Below are positions 41,099 to 54,070 of a stretch of 64,000 nt of DNA, one piece after another. The notes beneath the pieces were generated by a model that saw only the letters and a list, made by a program, of their open reading frames with translations, did no database searches and had not been told where the DNA came from. Source of the DNA: Azoarcus sp. L1K30 (GTDB taxonomy: Bacteria; Pseudomonadota; Gammaproteobacteria; Burkholderiales; Rhodocyclaceae). The first letter of the stretch is position 1; each line of letters begins with the position of its first letter. The stretch is from contig NZ_JAGRRD010000001.1 of the NCBI RefSeq assembly GCF_018122735.1, positions 332,475 to 396,474 of the forward strand. The letters run 5' to 3'. The translations under genes and the position numbers were made by a program.

Positions 41099-44000
41099 AT
41101 GTCTGATTCAACCCCCGGCCCGATTCCGCAACCCCGTCTGCAGCGCCTGCTTCGGCCGGCGAAGTGGGGGGTGGGTGTCCTGCTGGCCGTGGCCGCGATC
41201 GGATTCGGCGTGGTGCCGCCGGTGGCGCGGCATTATGCGATCAAGATCGGGGGAGAGATGCTGGGGCGTGAGGTCGCGATCGACGGCGTCATGTTCAACC
41301 CCTTCACGCTTGCCACCGAGGTGCGCGGTGTCAGGGTGATGTCCGCCGACGGCCAGCAGCCCGATCTGTCGGTAGCGCGCGTGGATGCCAATTTCGAGCT
41401 CGAATCCATCATACGCGGCGGACCGGTGCTGCATTCGTTCGCGGTCGACGGTCTGCAGCTTGCGGTGGTAAGGCTGCCCGAGGGTCGGCACAACTGGTCG
41501 GACGTCCTCGAACGTCTTGACGAGCAGCCCGAGCGCGAAGGCGAAATGCATTTTTCGGTGGGCAACATTCAGGTCAGCAACAGCCGGGTTACCGTCGACG
41601 ACAAGGTCACCGGTCTGCGCAACGAACTTACTGACATCCAGGTCGGCGTGCCTTTCGTCTCAAATCTTCCGGTCAAGGTGGACGTGTTCGTCGAACCTGC
41701 GCTGTCGGCCATGCTCAATGGACAGCCGCTCGGCATCAGTGGCCGCAGCAAGCCTTTCAGCGATGAACGCGAGACGGTTGTAGACCTGACGCTGAAGCAC
41801 TTCGAACTGTCGCCGTGGATGGCCTATCTCCCGTTCGAACCCGCATTCAAGCTGCCTTCGGGCGTGCTCGGTGCCGATCTGCAGCTGAGCTTTCGGCAGC
41901 CGGTGGATGCTTCGCCGGTCGTGGCGTTGAGTGGTCAGGTGCAGATTGATCAACTGCTCATCCAGGACAAGGCGGGGCAGCCGGCCTTGAGCGCTGCCGA
42001 GTTCGGTATCGAGCTGGCGGATGTGCAGCCGCTGGTGAATCGCTACCAGTTCAGCAAGTTGCGCCTGATGCAGCCCGAAGTCGATCTGGTACGTCTGGCC
42101 GATGGCGGCATCAATCTCATGCAGATGCTTCCTCAGCCGTCGAAGAAGGTGCAGGCAAAGAAGGCGGCTGGCACGGCCAAGGTGGCGAAGAAGGTGGCAG
42201 ACACACCTGCCGGGACGCCGCCCGCGACGGCCGCTGCGCAGCCTGGACAGATAGACTTTCTGCTCGCTTCGGCGCGCATTCGCGATGGCGTGCTCCGTTT
42301 CGAGGATCGCACCGTTGCGGGGCCATTCAAGACCCGCATCGACGCGATCAATCTCGATCTGCGCGATCTGTCTACTACCGGTGACATGCCCGCGGAAATC
42401 CGGCTCGACTACGTCAGCGAGGCCGGCGAGAAGCTCGTGCATCAGGACAGTCTGCGGCTGGTGCCCTTCGAACTCGACGGCAGCGTGACGGTAGAGCAGC
42501 TGCTGCCGGCGCGCTACGCGCCATACCTAGCTGCGGTGCTGCCCAATGGCGAGGTGCGGGGCGGCCGCATCGATGGCGCGTTGCGCTACAAGGTGGCATT
42601 GAAGGGCGACGAGCCGCAGGTTGAGCTCAATGCCGAGGCGCTGACGCTGAAGGATTTCGTGTTCGGCCTCAAGGGCGAAAAGGGGGCCGCGGTGAAGGTG
42701 CCCGAGCTCAATATCCGCAATGCGCAAGTGCAGTCAGGCGCGCGCAAGGTGAGCATCGGCGAGCTCGAGCTCAAGCGCGCGGCAGTGTCGACCATCCGTC
42801 AGCGTAATGGCGATTTCGATCTGATGGCGCTGGGTGCAAAGGCCGGAGGATCATCGTCGGCCAAGCCCCAGGGCGACAAGCCCTGGATTGTTACCGTGGG
42901 CAAGCTCGGTCTCGATGGCGCCTCCGTCCGTGTGGAGGATCGCAGTGCCGGCAAGCCGGTCGTGCTGCAGGCCGATGGCATCATGCTCAAGGTGGAGGAT
43001 TTCTCGTCCGCGAAAGGTACGACGCTCAAACTCGACCTGAAAAGCCGTATCAACGAGCGCGGCAAGATCGGTGCCGCGGGTAGCCTGTCTCTGGATCCGC
43101 TCAAGACCGCACTCGCGCTTGAAGTAGATGATGTCGACCTGCTGCCGCTGCAGCCCTATGTGCTCGAAGAGACCAAGATCGCCATCTCGCGAGGCAGCCT
43201 GAGCACGAAGGGAAAGCTGGTGCTGGCCTCGGCCCGTGACGGAGGCCTCGAGGGACGCTTCAGTGGCGATCTCGGGGTGGCCGACTTCTCCTCGGTCGAT
43301 CGCCTGAATTCGACCGATTTCGTGCGATGGCGCGCGCTCAATCTGAATGACGTCGACCTGCACCTGTCGCCCTTCGCGCTGAGCATTCGCGATGTCGCGC
43401 TGAGCGACTTCTACACCCGGCTGATCCTGAGTGCGCAGGGCAAGCTGAATCTGCGCGAACTGCAGCCCGAAGCCGAGGCGGCTGCATCCGAGCGGGCGAA
43501 GGCGGAAGCCGCGCTTGCAGATGGCCAGGCGCAGCGAGCGGCAGCGCCGATCAAGATCGGCCGGATCAGCGTCAAGGGGGGTAACATCGCTTTCAGCGAC
43601 CGCTTCGTGCGTCCCAACTACGACGCGAACCTCACCGGGATGAGTGGGGAGCTGAGCGGACTGTCCTCCGATCCGAAGACGATCGCGAAACTCAAGTTGC
43701 AAGGCAAGGTCGACAAGTCTGCCCCGGTATCGATCAGTGGCGAACTGAACCCCTTTCGCCAGGACCAGTATCTGAACATCGGTGCGTCGGTCAAGGATTT
43801 CGAACTGACGGGCCTGTCCGGGTATTCGGGCAAGTACGTCGGCTATGGTATCGAGCGCGGCAAGCTGTCGGCGCAGGTGAACTACAGGATCGAGGCGCGC
43901 AAGCTGTCGGCGACGAACAATATCTTTCTCGATCAGCTGACGTTTGGCGAGGCCGTTGACAGTCCGGATGCGGTCAAGCTGCCGATACAGCTTGCGGTGT

Positions 44001-44722
44001 CGCTGCTCAAGAACAGTCGCGGCGAGATCAACCTCGATCTGCCGGTGAGCGGCACCATGGACGACCCCGACTTCAGCGTTGGTGGCTTGGTGGTGCGTGC
44101 GCTGTTCAATCTCATCGGCAAGGCCATCACCTCGCCCTTCGCGCTGCTGGGGTCGGTCGTCAGCGGGGGCGAGAACCTGTCCCGGATCGAGTTCGATCCC
44201 GGTGTGGCGCAGCCCGGCCCGGCGCAGATCGAGAAGCTGACCACTTTGGCGAAGGCGATGGTCGAACGTGAGGGCTTGCGCCTGGATATCGTTGGCCAGG
44301 CCGATGCGGCGACGGACGTGGAGGGGATTCGCCACGAGAAGCTGCTCGACAAATTGCGCGCGGTCAAACTCAAGGCCATGCTCAAGCGTGGCGAGTCGCC
44401 GCCACCGCTGGCGGAGATCGGGATTGCCGAGGACGAATACCCGGTGCTGTTGAAAGCCTTGTACGACGAGACCGACATCGAGAAGCCGCGCAACTTTTTC
44501 GGTATTGCCAAGACCTTGCCGGTCGCAGAGATGGAAGCGCTGTTGCTGCCCACGATCAAGGTCGATGACGAGGATGTCCAGGCCCTGGCCCAGCAGCGTG
44601 CGCAGGTAGTGCGTGAGTGGCTGGTGACGAATGGACAGGTTCCGGCCGAACGCGTCTTCATGGTCAAGCCCAAGGCCGACAAGGTGGCGTCGGGACGACT
44701 GGTGCTGTTTTCCCTGCGGTAA
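41099..44722 (+). CDS. Giant DUF748/AsmA-like envelope protein
   Basis: 1207 residues. One N-terminal membrane span (about 25-48) is followed by a long beta-rich periplasmic region with the AsmA/DUF748 pattern of repeated layers ([60 protein letters not shown]). An Ala/Lys linker occurs near 345-385. The C-terminal DUF748 section (about 925-1060: [40 protein letters not shown]) comes before an OmpA-like tail. AsmA-like proteins are thought to bridge the membranes and move phospholipids. Divergent from the flavoprotein gene and followed by phhB after 14 nt. Confidence 0.85.
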   Translation: MSDSTPGPIPQPRLQRLLRPAKWGVGVLLAVAAIGFGVVPPVARHYAIKIGGEMLGREVAIDGVMFNPFTLATEVRGVRVMSADGQQPDLSVARVDANFELESIIRGGPVLHSFAVDGLQLAVVRLPEGRHNWSDVLERLDEQPEREGEMHFSVGNIQVSNSRVTVDDKVTGLRNELTDIQVGVPFVSNLPVKVDVFVEPALSAMLNGQPLGISGRSKPFSDERETVVDLTLKHFELSPWMAYLPFEPAFKLPSGVLGADLQLSFRQPVDASPVVALSGQVQIDQLLIQDKAGQPALSAAEFGIELADVQPLVNRYQFSKLRLMQPEVDLVRLADGGINLMQMLPQPSKKVQAKKAAGTAKVAKKVADTPAGTPPATAAAQPGQIDFLLASARIRDGVLRFEDRTVAGPFKTRIDAINLDLRDLSTTGDMPAEIRLDYVSEAGEKLVHQDSLRLVPFELDGSVTVEQLLPARYAPYLAAVLPNGEVRGGRIDGALRYKVALKGDEPQVELNAEALTLKDFVFGLKGEKGAAVKVPELNIRNAQVQSGARKVSIGELELKRAAVSTIRQRNGDFDLMALGAKAGGSSSAKPQGDKPWIVTVGKLGLDGASVRVEDRSAGKPVVLQADGIMLKVEDFSSAKGTTLKLDLKSRINERGKIGAAGSLSLDPLKTALALEVDDVDLLPLQPYVLEETKIAISRGSLSTKGKLVLASARDGGLEGRFSGDLGVADFSSVDRLNSTDFVRWRALNLNDVDLHLSPFALSIRDVALSDFYTRLILSAQGKLNLRELQPEAEAAASERAKAEAALADGQAQRAAAPIKIGRISVKGGNIAFSDRFVRPNYDANLTGMSGELSGLSSDPKTIAKLKLQGKVDKSAPVSISGELNPFRQDQYLNIGASVKDFELTGLSGYSGKYVGYGIERGKLSAQVNYRIEARKLSATNNIFLDQLTFGEAVDSPDAVKLPIQLAVSLLKNSRGEINLDLPVSGTMDDPDFSVGGLVVRALFNLIGKAITSPFALLGSVVSGGENLSRIEFDPGVAQPGPAQIEKLTTLAKAMVEREGLRLDIVGQADAATDVEGIRHEKLLDKLRAVKLKAMLKRGESPPPLAEIGIAEDEYPVLLKALYDETDIEKPRNFFGIAKTLPVAEMEALLLPTIKVDDEDVQALAQQRAQVVREWLVTNGQVPAERVFMVKPKADKVASGRLVLFSLR

Positions 44723-44736
44723 GTGCGGAGGCTGCG

Positions 44737-45030
44737 ATGAAACTGGACGATGCGGAGCGGGCGATGGCGTTGGCCGGATTGCCGGCGTGGACGATGGTGG
44801 ACGGGCGGGATGCGATCGAGCGCGAGTTCAGGTTCGCCGATTTCAATGCGGCCTTCGGCTTCATGAGCAGGGTCGCGCTGCAGGCCGAGAAGCTGGACCA
44901 CCATCCGGAATGGTTCAACGTCTATAACCGTGTGAAGGTCGTGCTCAGTACGCATGATGTCGGTGGCCTGAGCCGGAAGGATGTGGCGCTGGCTACCTTC
45001 ATGGATGGCGTCGCCTCAGGGCAGCGCTGA
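44737..45030 (+). CDS. phhB: Pterin-4a-carbinolamine dehydratase
   Basis: 97 residues from the ATG at 44737. The family signature [20 protein letters not shown] and [15 protein letters not shown] includes the paired active-site histidines (His55-His56) and a third at His73. It dehydrates 4a-hydroxytetrahydropterin to recycle the cofactor of aromatic amino acid hydroxylases; no hydroxylase gene is in the window. It is convergent with imuB. Confidence 0.93.
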   Translation: MKLDDAERAMALAGLPAWTMVDGRDAIEREFRFADFNAAFGFMSRVALQAEKLDHHPEWFNVYNRVKVVLSTHDVGGLSRKDVALATFMDGVASGQR

Positions 45031-45071
45031 GGGCGGAGGCCTTGGTCCGGCGGCGGGCCGGGCCTGGCGAT

Positions 45072-46630
45072 TCAGCCGAAATAGCCTTGCAGATACCAGT
45101 CGCGGGGCGAATCGAGCTTGCGGTATACCCACCACAGTGCGCCGTTGGCGTGACGTGCCAGATAGTAGTCGCGACGCACGTCGTGACCATCCCACCAGCC
45201 TTGTTCGATGCGTTCAGGACCGCGCAGCAGCTTGATCTGGCGCGGATCGTCGATGCGTTGGGGCGCATCGAGCAGCCATAGCGGCCGCTGGGTATCGACC
45301 CGAGCCCTTGCCGATACCCGTGCGGCCTTGTTCGCGGTATTCGGCGCGCTGCCGTGCCAGGCCCGTTCCGGGCGCCAGTCCGGCTTCGGCGCGATCTGTC
45401 TCACGCCATCATCCCCCAGTCTCGCCCGCAGCCGCTCGAGTAGCAGCAAGGCATTCTCGCGTGCGGTCGCCGCGTCGCCGAAGAGGTCATCCGATCTTGC
45501 CGCGAGCGCGCGCGGGGCGTTGGCGATCAGCTCGAGGCCATCGACCGGCGCGGGCAGTTTCAGTGCGGCAAGGCGTTCGCGCGCGAGCAGATTGAATCGG
45601 GCCTCGTCGCGGCTGGGGGTGCCGGTGAGAATGTCGAGGGTCGAGGCCGGACGGCGTTCATGCAGCAGTAGGAGCTGGCAGTGGTCAATGCCGGCATGGC
45701 GGGCGGCAAGCCAGCTCGCCAGCCCGGCAAACAGGCGACGGGCGGCGAACAGCAGCGGTTCGGTGCTGGTGGTCGCGAGCGCAAGGCTGATGTGGCTGCT
45801 GTAGCTGGGCGGCGGGAGGTAGGCTTCACGCAGGTCGTGTTCTTCGCCATAGGCGCGGGCGAGGGCGTCGATGACGGCTGTGGCCTGACGACGGGCGAGT
45901 CCGGCGGCGGGCAGGGCACGGACCTCACCCAGTGTGCGCAGGCCGAGGCCGCTCAACAAGTCGAGCTGGGTCTGGCCGATGTTCCCGCGGTCGGCCAGGG
46001 CGCTCAGCGGCAAGGCATCGAGGCGCTGCTGCCAGGCGGCGGGCGGCTTGGTACAGGCCGCGGCGGGATTGCGCCCCGCTTCGCGCGCAAACCAGCGTGC
46101 GGCCAATGGCGTGGGGGCATCGGCGATGGCGGGGGTGAGACCTTGGCGTTGCAGGCCTTCGAGCAGTGCGTGCCTGAGCGCATCGAGACCGCCGAACAGG
46201 CGCAGGCAGGAGGCGACTTCCAGCACGATGCCGTCGGGCGGGTCGAGACAGACGCGGGCGCTGAAGGCGCCTGCCCAGGCCGCCACATCCTGCAGCAGGG
46301 CGGCTTCCTTGTCGGGTGTGCGTGGCACCAGATTGAGTTCGGGCACCATGGCCAACGCGCTGGTCACGCTTTGTCCGGCCTGTATGCCACGGGCGGCGGC
46401 GGCGGGGGCGACGGCGATGACGTGGGGGCGTATATAGATTGTTTTTCTGAGAGGAGCCGTACACGACAGAGAACCCACGTAGCGTCTCCGTCGGAAGCGT
46501 CAGAAGGGAATAAGAGACAGACGTGGGGGCGGGGGCGGCTTTCGGTGATGGCGATCAGTTCCGGCGCGGCCTGCCCACGCAGGTGAAGCTGCAAGGGTAA
46601 TCCGGGAAAAACCAGTGCCAGCCACAGCAT
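45072..46630 (-). CDS. imuB: ImuB, Y-family polymerase-like SOS protein (frame broken by adapter-like insert)
   Basis: As written the gene is in two frames: 46630-46520 encodes MLWLALVFPGLPLQLHLRGQ and on to SRPRPHV, and 46421-45072 continues from HVIAVAPAAAARGIQAGQSV to the end. Both pieces end or begin at the same PHV. A 101-nt segment (46420-46520) separates them; deleting it leaves 485 codons in one frame with typical ImuB sequence. ImuB lacks polymerase catalytic acidic residues and acts as a scaffold with ImuA and DnaE2 in mutagenic lesion bypass. Residues about 195-230 carry the HhH/little-finger entry (TLGEVRALPAAGLARRQATA). dnaE2 does not follow here; phhB is next and convergent. Confidence 0.85.
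46420..46520. other. 101-nt insert with Nextera/Tn5 adapter-like sequence (likely assembly artefact)
   Basis: The last 33 nt (46488-46520) match the Illumina Nextera read-1 transposase adapter at 28 positions: 12 of 14 in the TCGTCGGCAGCGTC part and 16 of 19 in the mosaic end AGATGTGTATAAGAGACAG. The segment before it (about 46451-46475) weakly resembles the P5 flow-cell arm. A 12-nt genomic word, GACGTGGGGGCG, appears on both sides (46419-46430 and 46520-46531), so removal of 101 nt gives continuous genome and restores imuB. This is best read as uncut adapter in the assembly, not as a biological insertion. Confidence 0.85.
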
Positions 46631-46648
46631 GATGCGCAGCCCGTCCGC

Positions 46649-47278
46649 TCAGAGACTGTCGTCGTGCAGTGACAGCAGCACTGGCGCGTGTGCCAGCGGC
46701 CCCCGGCGCTTGAGCAGATCGATGCGCAGGGCGCCGTGCTGGGGCGACAGGGCCAGCCGTAGCGGAGCCGGCGAGGGCTGGCGTGCGCTGGCGCATGGGC
46801 GGAACAGGAAGAGTGGTGTCGCGCCGGATTCCGCCGCCAGCTGCAAGCGCCGCAGCCCCGCCACGTCGACATGCGGCAGCCACGCCAGCACCATGCTGCA
46901 CGTGGCCGAACCCAGTGCCTGACGCGTGGCCCACAGTGCCTCGTCGGGGGTGGGCGGATTGATCAGCAGCAGGCTTTCCAGATCGACACCTGCGGCCTGC
47001 AGGGCTGGCGCATAGGGGTGTTGTGGTGGGCCGATCCAGACCTGCCAGCGTCCTGCCTCGGCACGCCGCAGCAAGGGTAGCAGCAGCGACAGCTCACCCA
47101 CTCCGGGCTGGTCGACCAGCAGTTCGGTGATGGCCGCACCGGGCCAGCCGCCACCGGGCAACTGCGCATCGAGCGCAGCATGGCCGGTTGGCAGGATGGG
47201 GCCGCCCTGGCCCGCCAGCTGCCGTCCATGCCAGACCAGTCCGGCAGGCAGGGTGGCAAGGGCGGATGCGGCGCTCAT
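46649..47278 (-). CDS. imuA: ImuA, RecA-like SOS accessory protein
   Basis: 209 residues. The ImuA/SulA-like layout is clear: ILPTGHAALDAQLPGGGWPG, AAITELLVDQPGVGELSLLL, WIGPPQHPYAPALQAAGVDL and ATCSMVLAWLPHVDVAGLRR. The RecA-like core has no good Walker A. ImuA works with ImuB and DnaE2 in translesion synthesis. It lies 82 nt after lexA and 18 nt before imuB in one direction. I see no second LexA box in front of it, so it probably depends on the lexA promoter. Confidence 0.9.
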   Translation of the reverse strand: MSAASALATLPAGLVWHGRQLAGQGGPILPTGHAALDAQLPGGGWPGAAITELLVDQPGVGELSLLLPLLRRAEAGRWQVWIGPPQHPYAPALQAAGVDLESLLLINPPTPDEALWATRQALGSATCSMVLAWLPHVDVAGLRRLQLAAESGATPLFLFRPCASARQPSPAPLRLALSPQHGALRIDLLKRRGPLAHAPVLLSLHDDSL

Positions 47279-47360
47279 GATGGCGGATGGAGTGTGGCGG
47301 ATGGAGTGGCGGGCCGGAGGCGGGCAAGGGCGGACAGCTCGGCTGTGCCGGTCGCCCGGC

Positions 47361-47969
47361 TCAGTGGTCCTTGCGGATCAGGCCGACCATGATGCCTTCG
47401 ATGACGAGATGGTTGCGTTGCGGGTCGACCACGATGGGGGCGAAGTCCGGGTTGGCTGGCAGCAGTTCCACATGGCGGCCCTTGCGCTGCAGGGTCTTGA
47501 CGGTGACTTCGTCATCGATGCGGGCGACCACGATCTGACCATTGCGTGCCTCGCCTGCGCGATGCACGGCGATCAGGTCGCCGTCGAGAATGCCGGCATC
47601 GCGCATGCTCATGCCGCGTACCCGCAGCAGGTAATCCGCGCGCGGGGAAAACAGTGCGGGATCGAGCTGGAAATGCTGCTCGACATGCTCAGCGGCAAGA
47701 ATCGGGCTGCCTGCCGCAACCCTGCCGACCAGCGGCAGGCCCAGCGCCTGGGCCAGTCGGATGCCGCGTGCCCGGCCTTCTTCGAGCAGGATGGCGCCCT
47801 TGGCCGCCAGTGCGCGCAGATGCGACTCTGCTGCATTGGGCGAGCGAAAGCCGAATGCGGTGCATACTTCGAGCCGGGTAGGCGGACGCCCCTCGCTTTC
47901 CACCGTCTGGCGGATGAAGTCGAGGATCTCCTGCTGGCGTGCAGTGAGGTTTTCGCTGCGGGTATTCAT
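47361..47969 (-). CDS. lexA: LexA, SOS repressor
   Basis: 202 residues from the ATG at 47969 (AGGAG 6 nt before); an ATG two codons earlier is too close to that site. The N-terminal winged helix ([40 protein letters not shown]) binds DNA. The self-cleavage site is Ala86-Gly87 ([11 protein letters not shown]), with catalytic Ser121 ([10 protein letters not shown]) and Lys158 ([10 protein letters not shown]). RecA-DNA filaments trigger its self-cleavage on DNA damage. A perfect CTGT-N8-ACAG box lies just upstream, so it represses itself and probably imuA-imuB. Confidence 0.96.
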   Translation of the reverse strand: MNTRSENLTARQQEILDFIRQTVESEGRPPTRLEVCTAFGFRSPNAAESHLRALAAKGAILLEEGRARGIRLAQALGLPLVGRVAAGSPILAAEHVEQHFQLDPALFSPRADYLLRVRGMSMRDAGILDGDLIAVHRAGEARNGQIVVARIDDEVTVKTLQRKGRHVELLPANPDFAPIVVDPQRNHLVIEGIMVGLIRKDH

Positions 47970-47988
47970 GTCCATCTCCTGATGTCGG

Positions 47989-48004
47989 CTGTAATTTTAA
48001 ACAG
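47989..48004. promoter_or_regulatory. LexA (SOS) box
   Basis: CTGT-AATTTTAA-ACAG is a perfect match to the CTGT-N8-ACAG consensus, with an AT-only centre, 20 nt before the lexA start. It explains SOS autoregulation of the lexA-imuA-imuB unit. Confidence 0.92.
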
Positions 48005-48224
48005 TAAATCGGGGCCTGCAAATCTTTATCAGCAAACAGCGAATGACGCACTGCGTCTTGAGCATGGCGCCGGACTGGGCTATTGATGATTCAGGAACGT
48101 ATTTTCGTTGCCTGGCGTGCCATAACCAGAAAGGAGCGATGTCATGCTTGTCGAGCCCCGATCACAGTCCGGTAGAGTTCGCACCGCCACTCCGCTAGAA
48201 TCCCGAGCACGTCAGGGAGAATCA

Positions 48225-48695
48225 ATGCTGCAGAGCGGAGACATCGCCCCCGCTTTCTGTTTGCCGGATGCAGACATGGAGACATTCGATCTCCTGTCCG
48301 CACGCGGCAGGCAGCGCGTGATTCTCTACTTTTACCCGCGTGACAACACCCCCGGCTGTACGCTGCAGGCTGCCGACTTCAGTGACCACGAAGACGAGTT
48401 TGCCCGCTGTGACTGCATTGTCGTGGGTGTCAGTCCCGACGACTGTCTTACGCATGCCGAGTTTCGGGACGCGCACGGACTGGCGGTCCGGCTGCTGTCG
48501 GATACGGATATGGACGTGGCCCGCCTCTACGATGTGTGGCAGGCAAGAGAAGTCGACGGGGTAAAGAAGATGGGCGTGGCGCGGACAACCTTCATCATCG
48601 ACAAGGAGGGTGTCATCCGTCACGTGCTCCGTGATGTCACGCCCCGCGGCCATGTGGCTGCGGTACTCAAACTGGTCAAGGAACTGGATACATAG
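48225..48695 (+). CDS. bcp: Bcp-type peroxiredoxin
   Basis: 156 residues from the ATG at 48225, after AGGGAG. The BCP/PrxQ core is clear: FYPRDNTPGCTLQAADFSDH with peroxidatic Cys45, then VVGVSPDDCLTHAEFRDAHG and ARTTFIIDKEGVIRHVLRDV. It reduces hydroperoxides with thioredoxin. An in-frame ATG at 48144 has an even better ribosome-binding site (AAGGAG) and would add 27 residues outside the fold, so a longer form cannot be ruled out. slyD starts directly after its stop. Confidence 0.92.
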   Translation: MLQSGDIAPAFCLPDADMETFDLLSARGRQRVILYFYPRDNTPGCTLQAADFSDHEDEFARCDCIVVGVSPDDCLTHAEFRDAHGLAVRLLSDTDMDVARLYDVWQAREVDGVKKMGVARTTFIIDKEGVIRHVLRDVTPRGHVAAVLKLVKELDT

Positions 48696-48696
48696 C

Positions 48697-49182
48697 ATGC
48701 AAACGGAAATTGCAAAGAACAGCGTCGTCACCCTGAAGTACACCGTGACCGACCCCGACGGTGCGGTGATCGACGATGGTCAGCATCCGCTGGTTTATCT
48801 TCATGGCGGTTACGACGGCATCTTCCCGATGCTCGAAGAAGCGCTGCACGGCAAGAAGCTGGGCGAGAACTTCAAGATCAAGCTGCAGCCGGAAGACGCT
48901 TTCGGTGACTACGATGAAGAGCTGGTGTTGGTCGAGGATGCCAAGCTGTTTCCCGACAACATCGAGGTGGGGATGTCGTTCGAACGCGTGAGCGACGACG
49001 GCGAGGAAGAGATCATCTACCGCATTACCGACATTGCCGAAGGCAAGGTGGTGGTCGATGGTAATCATCCGCTGGCCGGCATTGCGCTGATTTTCGACGT
49101 GACGGTGGCGGAGGTGCGCGCCGGTACTGCAGAGGAAATCTCCCATGGACACGTCCATGGTGCAGGCGGACATCATCACTGA
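48697..49182 (+). CDS. slyD: SlyD, FKBP-type peptidyl-prolyl isomerase
   Basis: 161 residues, starting 1 nt after the bcp stop. The FKBP domain is interrupted by the insert-in-flap region as in SlyD: VVTLKYTVTDPDGAVIDDGQ, YLHGGYDGIFPMLEEALHGK, the flap ELVLVEDAKLFPDNIEVGM and VDGNHPLAGIALIFDVTVAE. The C-terminal His-rich tail (HGHVHGAGGHHH) would bind nickel or other metal ions. It acts in protein folding and metal handling, e.g. hydrogenase maturation. A terminator follows. Confidence 0.95.
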   Translation: MQTEIAKNSVVTLKYTVTDPDGAVIDDGQHPLVYLHGGYDGIFPMLEEALHGKKLGENFKIKLQPEDAFGDYDEELVLVEDAKLFPDNIEVGMSFERVSDDGEEEIIYRITDIAEGKVVVDGNHPLAGIALIFDVTVAEVRAGTAEEISHGHVHGAGGHHH

Positions 49183-49191
49183 TCGCCTGAC

Positions 49192-49213
49192 GGGCCGCAG
49201 CTGCGGCCCTTTT
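49192..49213 (+). terminator. Rho-independent terminator after slyD
   Basis: A perfect 18-nt palindrome GGGCCGCAG/CTGCGGCCC is followed by TTTT, 9 nt after the slyD stop. It ends the bcp-slyD unit before the ABC gene at 49243. Confidence 0.85.
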
Positions 49214-49242
49214 CATATCTGATTGCCGATGGCCTTGCTGGC

Positions 49243-51330
49243 ATGATCGATACGGTGCTCGAAGCCGGCGACACGGAGGATGGCGTGCGCCCGGTTTCTG
49301 CCGGGCCGCTGCTCAGGGTCGAGGGCTTGAAGGTCGTGATCCGTTCAGGCGGCAGGGCGGTGCGGCCGGTCGATGGCGTCAGCTTTTCGATTGCGGCAGG
49401 CGAGACCTTCGCCCTGCTTGGCGAGTCAGGCTGTGGCAAGTCGATGACGGCGCTCGCCATCAATCGGCTCCTGCCAGACGCGGCGGTCATCGAAGGCGGT
49501 GAGGTGAGCCTGGGCGGTGACGACATTCTGCGTCTGCCCGAGACCCGGATGCGCTCGGTGCGCGGCGGACGGGTGGGGATGGTCTTCCAGGAGCCGGCCA
49601 CCAGTCTCAATCCGGTGATGACGGTCGGTGCCCAGATCTGCGAGGCGCTGCAGTTGCATCGCAAGCTCGGGGCTGCGGCTGCGCGCGCCGAGGCGCGCCT
49701 GCTGCTGGAGTCCGTCGGCATCCCGGGCGCCGACAGCCGGCTCGACGACTACCCTTTCCAGTTTTCCGGCGGCATGAAGCAGCGCGTGATGATTGCCATG
49801 GCGCTGGCGGGTCGCCCCGAGCTGCTGATTGCCGACGAGCCGACGACTGCGCTCGATGTGACCATCCAGGCCCAGGTGCTCGACCTGCTGGCCGGTTTGC
49901 AGGCCGAGCGTGGCATGGCCATGTTGCTGATCACCCATGACCTGGGTGTGGTGGCACGCATGGCGCACGGCGTTGGTGTCATGTATGCGGGGGAACTGGT
50001 CGAGACCGGCCCCCGCCAGGCCTTTTTCCAGACGCCGCTGCATCCCTATGCGCGCAAGTTGTTCGCGGCCCTGCCCGACGGCGCACGGCGAGGCAGCATG
50101 CTCGATGCGCCCGTCGGCAGCGTGCCGGCACTCGATCAGGCCTTTACCGGCTGTCGCTTTGCCGAGCGCTGCGCCCAGGCCTTCGATCGCTGCGACGATG
50201 AGTCGCCAAGGTGGCAGCAGGTCGGTTCGCAGGCGGTTCGATGTCATCTGTACGATGCGGACAGCGTGCCGCGTCCACTGCATCGAACGTCCGGCGCGGC
50301 ATTCGGTCAGGCCGATGCCAGCGCCGGCACGCCGTTGATCGAGGTGCGCGATCTGGCGGTGCATTTTCCGGTGCGCAAGGGCGTGTTGCGCCGGGTCGTG
50401 GGCCAGGTGCGCGCGGTCGACGGCGTCAGTCTGCGCCTCGGTGCCGGGCGCACGCTCGCGCTGGTGGGCGAATCCGGCTGTGGCAAGACCACCGTGGGCA
50501 AAGCCATTCTGCAACTCAACGCGGCTTCCGCAGGCGCGGTTTTCTACAAGGGTGAAAACCAGACTGGCTTGACGCGCGAGGCATTGATGCCGATGCGGCG
50601 CGCGGTGCAGATGGTGTTTCAGGACCCGTTCGCCTCGCTCAACCCGCGTCTGCGTGTCGGCGAAATCATCGAGGAGGGCATGGTCAGTCTCGGCGTGGCC
50701 GGTGACGGTCCATCCCGTCGCCGGACCGTGGATGCACTGCTCGAGCGTATCGGCCTGTCGGCGTCGATGCGCTGGCGCTATCCACATGAGTTTTCAGGCG
50801 GTCAGCGCCAGCGTATCGCCATTGCGCGCGCGCTCGCCGTGTCGCCCGACGTCATTGTCTGCGACGAGCCGACCAGCGCGCTCGACGTGTCGGTGCAGGC
50901 GCAGCTGCTCAACCTGATGCGCGAACTGCAGCGTGAACGCGGGCTGGCCTACCTGTTCATCACCCACAATCTGGCGGTGGTCGAATATCTCGCCGACGAG
51001 GTGGCGGTGATGTACCTCGGCCGTATCGTCGAGCATGGTCCGGCAGCGCGTGTACTCGGCGCACCGGCGCATCCCTATACCCGCGCATTGCTCGATGCCG
51101 TGCCCAAGATCAGCGCGGGCAGCAGTGACAGCCTGCCCGCACTCGCGGTGGCAAGCGATCTGCCGTCGCCGCTCGATCCGCCCGCGGGCTGTCACTTTCA
51201 TCCGCGTTGCGGGCTTGCCAGCGATATCTGCCGGGTCTCCTATCCGGCTGAGCGGAGCATGGGGGGCGGGCACAGGGTGCGCTGCCACTGGGCCGATGCG
51301 TCTGCGCGGGGACTGCGTCGGCCGGATTGA
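49243..51330 (+). CDS. Double-ATPase peptide-type ABC transporter protein
   Basis: 695 residues: two complete ABC domains in one chain, as in YejF/GsiA. The first has [16 protein letters not shown] and [12 protein letters not shown]. The second has [16 protein letters not shown] and [12 protein letters not shown]. Each ends in the oligopeptide C-terminal extension with a four-cysteine-like cluster ([28 protein letters not shown]). It should power import of peptides or similar solutes, but no permease or binding-protein gene is nearby, so it serves partners encoded elsewhere. The start codon is ATG; no strong ribosome-binding site is seen. Confidence 0.9.
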   Translation: MIDTVLEAGDTEDGVRPVSAGPLLRVEGLKVVIRSGGRAVRPVDGVSFSIAAGETFALLGESGCGKSMTALAINRLLPDAAVIEGGEVSLGGDDILRLPETRMRSVRGGRVGMVFQEPATSLNPVMTVGAQICEALQLHRKLGAAAARAEARLLLESVGIPGADSRLDDYPFQFSGGMKQRVMIAMALAGRPELLIADEPTTALDVTIQAQVLDLLAGLQAERGMAMLLITHDLGVVARMAHGVGVMYAGELVETGPRQAFFQTPLHPYARKLFAALPDGARRGSMLDAPVGSVPALDQAFTGCRFAERCAQAFDRCDDESPRWQQVGSQAVRCHLYDADSVPRPLHRTSGAAFGQADASAGTPLIEVRDLAVHFPVRKGVLRRVVGQVRAVDGVSLRLGAGRTLALVGESGCGKTTVGKAILQLNAASAGAVFYKGENQTGLTREALMPMRRAVQMVFQDPFASLNPRLRVGEIIEEGMVSLGVAGDGPSRRRTVDALLERIGLSASMRWRYPHEFSGGQRQRIAIARALAVSPDVIVCDEPTSALDVSVQAQLLNLMRELQRERGLAYLFITHNLAVVEYLADEVAVMYLGRIVEHGPAARVLGAPAHPYTRALLDAVPKISAGSSDSLPALAVASDLPSPLDPPAGCHFHPRCGLASDICRVSYPAERSMGGGHRVRCHWADASARGLRRPD

Positions 51331-51401
51331 TCGCGGCGGGCGCCGATTGCCTGATCCGGGTAATCCGGTCGCGCATCGACCCAGGCTTTCGTGTTTTCGC
51401 T

Positions 51402-51429
51402 CTTGAACTGCACGTGTTTCGCCCCACAT
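51402..51429 (+). promoter_or_regulatory. Sigma-32 heat-shock promoter of clpB
   Basis: CTTGAA (51402-51407), a 14-nt spacer and CCCCACAT (51422-51429) match the RpoH consensus with one change. Transcription would start near 51436, giving a short leader to the ATG at 51464. Confidence 0.85.
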
Positions 51430-51463
51430 GGGAGACAACCCGAATTCATCAAGGATGTCAGCC

Positions 51464-54046
<2,583 letters not shown>

Positions 54047-54070
54047 GCATTGTTTCTGACCGCGTCGTGC

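Noticed and set aside
45072-46478. A shorter ImuB starting at the ATG at 46478
   Set aside because: Its first 17 residues are encoded by the adapter-like insert, and the true N-terminus is found in the other frame just upstream.
46420-46531. A small transposon or MITE with a 12-bp target duplication inside imuB
   Set aside because: The insert has no inverted ends, no coding capacity, and matches a library adapter; 12 nt also differs from the 9-bp duplication made by Tn5.
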